Positions 6,400 through 9,739 of a DNA stretch of 9,739 nucleotides are shown here, in pieces. Each line of letters opens with the position of its first letter. The first letter of the stretch is position 1. Source of the stretch: an uncultured Lachnospiraceae bacterium (GTDB taxonomy: Bacteria; Bacillota; Clostridia; Lachnospirales; Lachnospiraceae); assembly GCA_934320845.1 (NCBI GenBank), contig CAKRFU010000042.1, positions 1 to 9,739 on the forward strand. Direction: 5' to 3'. Under the pieces are notes generated by a model. That model was not told the origin of the DNA and did not search any database. It saw only the letters and a program-made list of their open reading frames with translations. The position numbers were made by a program, and so were the translations under genes.

Positions 6400-6465
6400 T
6401 TTCGCGGAAAAGAAATAAATGCTACGCATTCCGCTCAAGCGCGAAAGAGTCGCAAGCGACTCTTT
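6400..6465. repeat. Cluster of nested inverted repeats, GC-rich
   Basis: Pairings seen: TTTCGCG (6400-6406) with CGCGAAA (6440-6446); GCGGAA (6404-6409) with TTCCGC (6429-6434); AATGC (6418-6422) with GCATT (6426-6430); AAAGAGTCG (6444-6452) with CGACTCTTT (6457-6465). By eye, 6381-6465 is about half GC in a window that is far more AT-rich. The last hairpin may end rubrerythrin transcription, although T-runs are short on that strand. The density suggests a repetitive intergenic element. Confidence 0.5.
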
Positions 6466-6493
6466 GTTCTATATTTAATTTGGGTTTGTGAAA

Positions 6494-7039
6494 TTATCCA
6501 AAGTATCTTTCAAGTAAGCCTTTGAATGCTTTGCCGTGTCTCGCCTCATCTCTAGCCATCTCATGTACTGTATCGTGAATAGCATCAAGTCCGAGTTCTT
6601 TAGCTTTCTTAGCAAGAGCCATCTTTCCTGCTGTAGCGCCACACTCTGCATCTACACGCATCTCAAGATTTTTCTTTGTGCTGTCTGTGATAACTTCGCC
6701 GAGAAGTTCAGCAAATTTAGCTGCATGCTCTGCTTCTTCATATGCTGCTTTTTCCCAGTAAAGACCGATTTCAGGATATCCTTCACGATGAGCAACTCTT
6801 GCCATAGCGAGGTACATACCTACTTCTGAACATTCTCCGTTGAAATTGTCTCTGAGACCCTGAAGAACTTCCTCATCTACACCCTGTGCTACACCTACAA
6901 CATGCTCTGCAGCCCATGTAAGCTCGCCTTCTTCCTGTTTGTTGAACTTTTCAGCAGGAACTCCACACTGTGGACATTTTTCAGGAGCTGTCTCTCCTTC
7001 GTAAACATAACCGCATACTGAACATACCCATTTTGCCAT
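6494..7039 (-). CDS. rbr: Reverse rubrerythrin (rubredoxin domain first), peroxide reductase
   Basis: 181 residues, cytoplasmic. Residues 1-35 are a rubredoxin-type iron site (CSVCG at 6-10 and CPQCG at 22-26). Residues about 55-180 are a ferritin-like four-helix bundle for a di-iron centre, with Glu69 (NGEC), EEAEH (101-105), Glu127 and DEARH (164-168). Classical rubrerythrins have the rubredoxin domain at the C-terminus; this order marks the reverse type. Such enzymes reduce H2O2 and, with partner flavoproteins, O2 in anaerobic clostridia; in Clostridium acetobutylicum the homologues are repressed by PerR. The ATG follows AAGGAG by about nine bases. Its promoter carries nearly the same operator as the perR-like gene, so peroxide induction is expected. 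Codon choice looks more biased than in its neighbours, consistent with high expression. Confidence 0.95.
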   Translation of the reverse strand: MAKWVCSVCGYVYEGETAPEKCPQCGVPAEKFNKQEEGELTWAAEHVVGVAQGVDEEVLQGLRDNFNGECSEVGMYLAMARVAHREGYPEIGLYWEKAAYEEAEHAAKFAELLGEVITDSTKKNLEMRVDAECGATAGKMALAKKAKELGLDAIHDTVHEMARDEARHGKAFKGLLERYFG

Positions 7040-7111
7040 AATAATAATCTCCTTTTCTTAAAAAATTGTATTGTTTGTAAAATTGTTAAAAAAATATTTT
7101 AAAAAGTTAAA

Positions 7112-7126
7112 TAGTAATTATTACTG
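7112..7126 (-). promoter_or_regulatory. PerR-box-like operator of the rubrerythrin gene
   Basis: On the plus strand TAGTAATTATTACTG, containing the perfect palindrome AGTAAT-T-ATTACT (7113-7125). Including the adjacent TTTA it matches the perR-promoter site at 18 of 19 positions. It lies at about +6 to +20 of the predicted rubrerythrin transcript. Confidence 0.7.
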
Positions 7127-7138
7127 TTTACGTGCTAT

Positions 7139-7167
7139 ATACTATCATTTATTATTTACTTTGTCAA
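7139..7167 (-). promoter_or_regulatory. Rubrerythrin promoter
   Basis: On the minus strand: perfect TTGACA (7167-7162), a 17-base spacer and TAGTAT (7144-7139). Start is expected near 7132, giving a leader of about 90 bases with the operator at its very beginning. Confidence 0.8.
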
Positions 7168-7417
7168 CAAAAAAAATACATTTTTTTTAAAACGACGGAA
7201 AAATGCCGTTTAAGGGTGAATGTGTTGCTCAGAAAAGAAAAAATAACATTTTTAGAAAAATATATATTTATTTTGCAGATATTTTCCAGATTAAGGGAAA
7301 GAGGTGCGATGTATATATGCATCTGGGTTATAAATGTCTAACAAATAGTAATGAATACTAATAAAGGAGAACGAAACTAATAAAGATATGGCACAAATGA
7401 ATAATAATAGGATAATT
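7168..7417. other. Gene-free spacer
   Basis: Very AT-rich. I see no convincing gene. An open frame at 7132-7341 on the plus strand has no ribosome binding site and no family resemblance. AAAGGAG at 7363-7369 has no start codon within normal distance; the next ATG is 18 bases on (7388) and opens a 37-codon frame ending at 7501. GATGTATATATGCATC (7308-7323) is a near-palindrome of unknown meaning. Confidence 0.4.
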
Positions 7418-7446
7418 TTGCAAAAAAGTGTTTCTTCTTATATAAT
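7418..7446 (+). promoter_or_regulatory. CLC transporter promoter
   Basis: TTGCAA (7418-7423), 17-base spacer, TATAAT (7441-7446). The start is expected near 7453, so the mRNA would begin almost exactly at the first arm of the following hairpin. Confidence 0.6.
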
Positions 7447-7451
7447 TAAGA

Positions 7452-7497
7452 ATGATGATGCAAGGTTCAAAATGTCTTTTGACCCTTGCATCATCAT
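7452..7497. repeat. Near-perfect 21-bp hairpin in the CLC leader
   Basis: ATGATGATGCAAGG (7452-7465) pairs exactly with CCTTGCATCATCAT (7484-7497). The stem continues past one mismatch as TCAAAA/TTTTGA around the 4-base loop TGTC. Flanking TTCTTATAT (7435-7443) and ATATAAGAA (7496-7504) form an outer inverted repeat. No T-run follows, so it is not a standard terminator. It could be a 5' mRNA-stabilising hairpin or a protein-binding site overlapping the promoter. Confidence 0.7.
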
Positions 7498-7530
7498 ATA
7501 AGAAAATAATAAAAAGGAATAATTGAAAAA

Positions 7531-8799
7531 ATGAAAAAATATCAGATGATAAAATTTTATATATCAAGAATTTATAAAAATATATACAGATTTATAAGAT
7601 GGGGAGTTTTTTCGGCTATAGTCGGGATTGTTGTAGGTTCATTCAGTACATTGTTTGCTTATTGCCTGAGAGTTGTTACTGAAATTAGAACACAGCATCC
7701 GGAGATAATATTTGCACTGCCTTTGGGTGGCATTGTGATTGTTGCTTTATATGGAATTTTTAAATACAAAAATGATAAGGGAACAAATCTTGTTTTATCT
7801 ACAATTCATGCTGAGAGTGAAATTCCGTTTAAAATGGCTCCGCTTATTTTTATTTCTACTATAATAACGCATTTCTTTGGTGGTTCTGCCGGCAGAGAAG
7901 GGGCAGCATTGCAGCTTGGAGGAAGTATAGGCAATCAGCTTGGCAGATTATTTCGATTTGATGAGAAGGACAGAAGAATTGTTGTCATGTGTGGCATGAG
8001 TGCAGCATTTTCAGCAATATTTGGAACACCTATAGCGGCGTCAATATTTTCAATGGAGGTAGTTAGTGTCGGTGTTATGTATTATGCTGCACTTGTTCCG
8101 TGTGTATTTGCTGCGTTAATTGCTTCCAAATTTGCAACGCATATGGGAATTGGACCGAATGCATTTAATATTTTACATATACCACAGTTTCAATTGGTTC
8201 CGAGTTTAAAAATAATTGTATTGGCAATGTGTTGTGCGGCTATAAGTGTTGTTTTCTGTATGGTACTTCACGGACTTGGAGATTTGTATAGGGACAAAAT
8301 AAAAAATCCGTATGTAAGAATTGTTTTTTCAAGTATCATCATTATTATTTTAACTGTAATATTACATACCGATGATTATATGGGCGCAGGTGTACCTGTT
8401 ATAGTCAGGGCAATTGGCGGAAAAGTGAATCCAATGGCGTTTATATGGAAGATGATTTTTACAGCATTGACTCTTGAGGCCGGTTTTAAGGGTGGCGAAA
8501 TAGTACCGTCGTTTTTTATAGGAGCAACTTTTGGATGCCTGTTTGGAAATATAGTGGGACTTTCGCCGTCACTTTGCGCCGCAGTCGGAATGATGGCTGT
8601 ATTCTGCGGTGTTACAAACTGTCCTATAACTTCAATGCTCATAGCATTTGAACTTTTTGGATATGAAGCGGTTCCGTTCTTTCTTATTGCTATAAGCGTT
8701 AGTTATCTTTTGTCCGGATATTATGGGCTGTATCATGACCAGACTATAGTTTATTCTAAATATAAGGCTGAGTATATAAATAGAAAGGCGAGGGAGTAG
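7531..8799 (+). CDS. CLC-family anion transporter, fluoride-exporter-like (CLC-F type)
   Basis: 422 residues, hydrophobic throughout, an integral membrane protein with no C-terminal CBS domains. CLC landmarks: GGSAGREGA (117-125) with gating Glu123, FGTPIAASIFSMEV (164-177), GFKGGEIVPSFFIGA (318-332) and CGVTNCP near 359-365. The usual CLC chloride-site motif GSGIPE is absent; that stretch reads GTNLVLSTIH. This, with the FGTP motif, GFKGGE and the Asn in TNCP, matches what I recall of the fluoride/proton antiporter branch, which protects bacteria from fluoride. Typical members read GREGT rather than GREGA. Substrate is inference, and a chloride transporter remains possible. Start ATG 7531 follows a modest AAGGAA site by about 12 bases. 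No fluoride riboswitch was recognised upstream. No terminator follows before the rplJ promoter. Confidence 0.85.
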   Translation: MKKYQMIKFYISRIYKNIYRFIRWGVFSAIVGIVVGSFSTLFAYCLRVVTEIRTQHPEIIFALPLGGIVIVALYGIFKYKNDKGTNLVLSTIHAESEIPFKMAPLIFISTIITHFFGGSAGREGAALQLGGSIGNQLGRLFRFDEKDRRIVVMCGMSAAFSAIFGTPIAASIFSMEVVSVGVMYYAALVPCVFAALIASKFATHMGIGPNAFNILHIPQFQLVPSLKIIVLAMCCAAISVVFCMVLHGLGDLYRDKIKNPYVRIVFSSIIIIILTVILHTDDYMGAGVPVIVRAIGGKVNPMAFIWKMIFTALTLEAGFKGGEIVPSFFIGATFGCLFGNIVGLSPSLCAAVGMMAVFCGVTNCPITSMLIAFELFGYEAVPFFLIAISVSYLLSGYYGLYHDQTIVYSKYKAEYINRKARE

Positions 8800-8825
8800 T
8801 GCGGAGATTAGATGCAAAAAAGTAC

Positions 8826-8853
8826 TTGACATACATATTTAAACTGTGATAAT
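8826..8853 (+). promoter_or_regulatory. rplJ-rplL promoter
   Basis: Perfect TTGACA (8826-8831), 16-base spacer and GATAAT (8848-8853) with TG at 8845-8846 as an extended -10. Start near 8860, just before the L10 leader. The -35 begins only 26 bases past the CLC stop codon. Confidence 0.8.
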
Positions 8854-8870
8854 ATTGTTTTTGTTCTGTG

Positions 8871-8973
8871 AATTGCAGGACACACTGCCGTAGACAGTAG
8901 GTGCCGGTGAACCGGTGTAAGTACAAACGCCTACCGAGGAAGATGAATTTCTATATGAATTATTTTCACCTCG
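8871..8973 (+). promoter_or_regulatory. Ribosomal protein L10 leader (autoregulatory RNA)
   Basis: This mRNA leader is bound by L10 (with L12) to shut down its own operon. Seen here: GCAG/CTGC (8875-8878, 8885-8888); GTAGG (8898-8902) paired with CCTAC (8930-8934) enclosing the CCGG-TGAA-CCGG hairpin (8904-8915); and the conserved CGCCTACCGAGGA segment (8928-8940). The CGAGG at 8935-8939 can pair with CCTCG at 8969-8973, which is also the 5' arm of the terminator that follows, so the two structures exclude each other. Placement directly upstream of rplJ agrees with the known family. Confidence 0.88.
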
Positions 8974-9003
8974 TTCGGCTTGAATTATGCGGCGAGGTTT
9001 TTT
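8968..9003 (+). terminator. Attenuator terminator of the L10 leader
   Basis: ACCTCG (8968-8973) pairs with CGAGGT (8993-8998), with a further CG/CG pairing inside, followed by six T residues (8998-9003). L10 binding is expected to release the 5' arm and favour this terminator. It may also be the only stop for read-through from the CLC gene. Confidence 0.8.
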
Positions 9004-9109
9004 ATTTTGTCTGAAAGAAGCTGTTTTATAATAGTTTACTTTACAGAGCAAATTATATGTCTGTCTGCAGTGGATATTATGGGGAAAACCCAGGAAAGGA
9101 GACTTACTC

Positions 9110-9610
9110 ATGGCAAAAGTTGAAATCAAACAGCCTATAGTTGATGAGATTAAGGCAAAGGTTGAAGGTGCTGCAACTGTTGTACTTGTAGACTATCGTG
9201 GACTTACAGTAGAGCAGGATACAAAGCTTCGTAAAGGACTTAGAGAGGCAGGATGTGAGTACAAAGTTTACAAAAACACACTTATGAAACGTGCTTTTGA
9301 AGGAACTGATTTTGCTCAGTTAGATGATTTACTTGACGGACCATCTGCTATCGCTATTTCAAAAGAGGATGCAACTGCTCCTATCAGAATCCTTAACAAC
9401 ATTGCAAAAGAAGCTGAAGCACTTGAGTTCAAGGGTGCAGTAGTTGAAGGTACATTTTATGATGTTGATGGTGTTAAGGCTCTTGCAAGCATCCCTTCAA
9501 GAGAGGAACTTATTTCCAAGTTACTTGGTTCTTTACAGTCACCTATCACAAATCTTGCTCGTGTTCTTAATCAGATCGCTGAAAAGGGTGATGGAGCTGC
9601 AGAGGCTTAA
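9110..9610 (+). CDS. rplJ: 50S ribosomal protein L10
   Basis: 166 residues, normal length. L10 binds 23S rRNA at the base of the ribosomal stalk through its N-terminal domain and carries L7/L12 dimers on its C-terminal helix. The N-terminal part shows the family signature VVLVDYRGLTVEQDTKLRKG (about 24-43) and KVYKNTLMKRA (52-62); the C-terminal helix includes SPITNLARVLNQIAEK. AAAGGAG (9095-9101) lies eight bases before the ATG. It is the first gene after its own leader and attenuator, with rplL following, the usual order in bacteria. Confidence 0.98.
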   Translation: MAKVEIKQPIVDEIKAKVEGAATVVLVDYRGLTVEQDTKLRKGLREAGCEYKVYKNTLMKRAFEGTDFAQLDDLLDGPSAIAISKEDATAPIRILNNIAKEAEALEFKGAVVEGTFYDVDGVKALASIPSREELISKLLGSLQSPITNLARVLNQIAEKGDGAAEA

Positions 9611-9652
9611 TTATTTGAACGAAAAGGAAACAGTAGGTTTCCAAAGAAACTA

Positions 9653-9669
9653 CATCAGTTAAACTGATG
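9653..9669 (+). repeat. Intercistronic hairpin between rplJ and rplL
   Basis: CATCAGT (9653-9659) and ACTGATG (9663-9669) form a perfect 7-bp stem with a 3-base loop. Just before it, TAGGTTTC (9633-9640 region) can pair with GAAACTA with one bulge. There is no T-run. It may stabilise or mark processing of the rplL part of the message, since L7/L12 is needed in several copies per L10. Confidence 0.4.
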
Positions 9670-9709
9670 CAACGAATTTATAAAATATATTTATTATGGA
9701 GGTAATGAG

Positions 9710-9739
9710 ATGACAACTCAGGAATTTATCGATGCTATC
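9710..9739 (+). CDS. rplL: 50S ribosomal protein L7/L12, first ten codons only
   Basis: ATG at 9710 opens MTTQEFIDAI up to the window edge. GGAGG (9698-9702) lies seven bases upstream. The start of L7/L12 proteins is typically an acidic helix of this kind, and rplL is the expected gene after rplJ. The call rests mainly on position and the short N-terminus. Confidence 0.85.
   Translation, partial: MTTQEFIDAI

Noticed and set aside
6536..6829. Plus-strand frame of 97 codons opposite rubrerythrin
   Set aside because: Antisense to a strongly conserved gene; no initiation site or family resemblance.
7132..7341. 69-codon plus-strand frame upstream of the CLC gene
   Set aside because: No ribosome binding site, overlaps the rubrerythrin promoter and operator, low-complexity composition.
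7145..7530. Fluoride riboswitch before the CLC gene
   Set aside because: I searched by eye for the GGxGATGG...CxCC and CTGATG pattern and did not find it. A covariance-model search would settle this.
8839..9129. Minus-strand open frame across the L10 leader
   Set aside because: It is a by-product of the leader RNA on the other strand and overlaps the rplJ start.
1..9739. CRISPR array, phage, toxin-antitoxin or defence genes
   Set aside because: No regular direct repeats, no recombinase or nuclease genes, no small gene pairs of that type; the genes present are metabolic, regulatory, stress or ribosomal.

Overview
The window looks like ordinary chromosome from a low-GC, obligately anaerobic Firmicute, most likely a clostridial relative of the Lachnospiraceae. 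The grounds are the AT-rich composition, strong AGGAGG-type ribosome binding sites, a reverse-domain rubrerythrin under a PerR-like repressor, and an L10-leader/rplJ/rplL arrangement of Firmicute type. Family placement is inference. No phage, CRISPR array or intact transposon was found.

Layout from left to right. (1) Positions 1-1373, minus strand: most of a glutamine-dependent NAD+ synthetase (nadE), cut by the left edge. (2) 1374-2010: a long gene-poor spacer holding the nadE promoter and, facing the other way, what looks like a tiny orphan transcription unit (promoter, hairpin, Shine-Dalgarno, four-codon ORF, hairpin, terminator). (3) 2011-4432: a two-gene operon of an Lrp/AsnC-type regulator and a 652-residue hybrid histidine kinase. 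The kinase's phosphotransfer residues are altered in both the H-box and the receiver, while its ATP-binding site is intact. (4) 4452-4503: a strong inverted repeat between convergent genes. (5) 4504-4920, minus: a PerR-like Fur-family repressor. (6) 5153-6214: a stand-alone HD-GYP-type phosphohydrolase. (7) 6215-6493: a spacer packed with inverted repeats. (8) 6494-7039, minus: reverse rubrerythrin. (9) 7531-8799: a CLC-family transporter resembling the fluoride-exporting branch, preceded by a hairpin at the predicted 5' end of its mRNA. (10) 8826-9739: promoter, L10-binding leader with attenuator, rplJ, and the first ten codons of rplL.

The clearest functional story is peroxide defence. The perR-like gene and the rubrerythrin gene each have a consensus -35/-10 pair with a 17-base spacer. 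Each is followed, just past the expected transcription start, by almost the same operator: TAGTAATTATTAYTG, then TTTA, matching at 18 of 19 positions. This predicts an autorepressed PerR-like repressor controlling the rubrerythrin 2 kb away, with the HD-GYP gene between them. The second story is the Lrp/degenerate-kinase operon, where nucleotide binding may be kept while normal phosphorelay is lost. This pair is the best candidate in the window for an undescribed signalling system. The right end is housekeeping: L10 autoregulation by leader attenuation.
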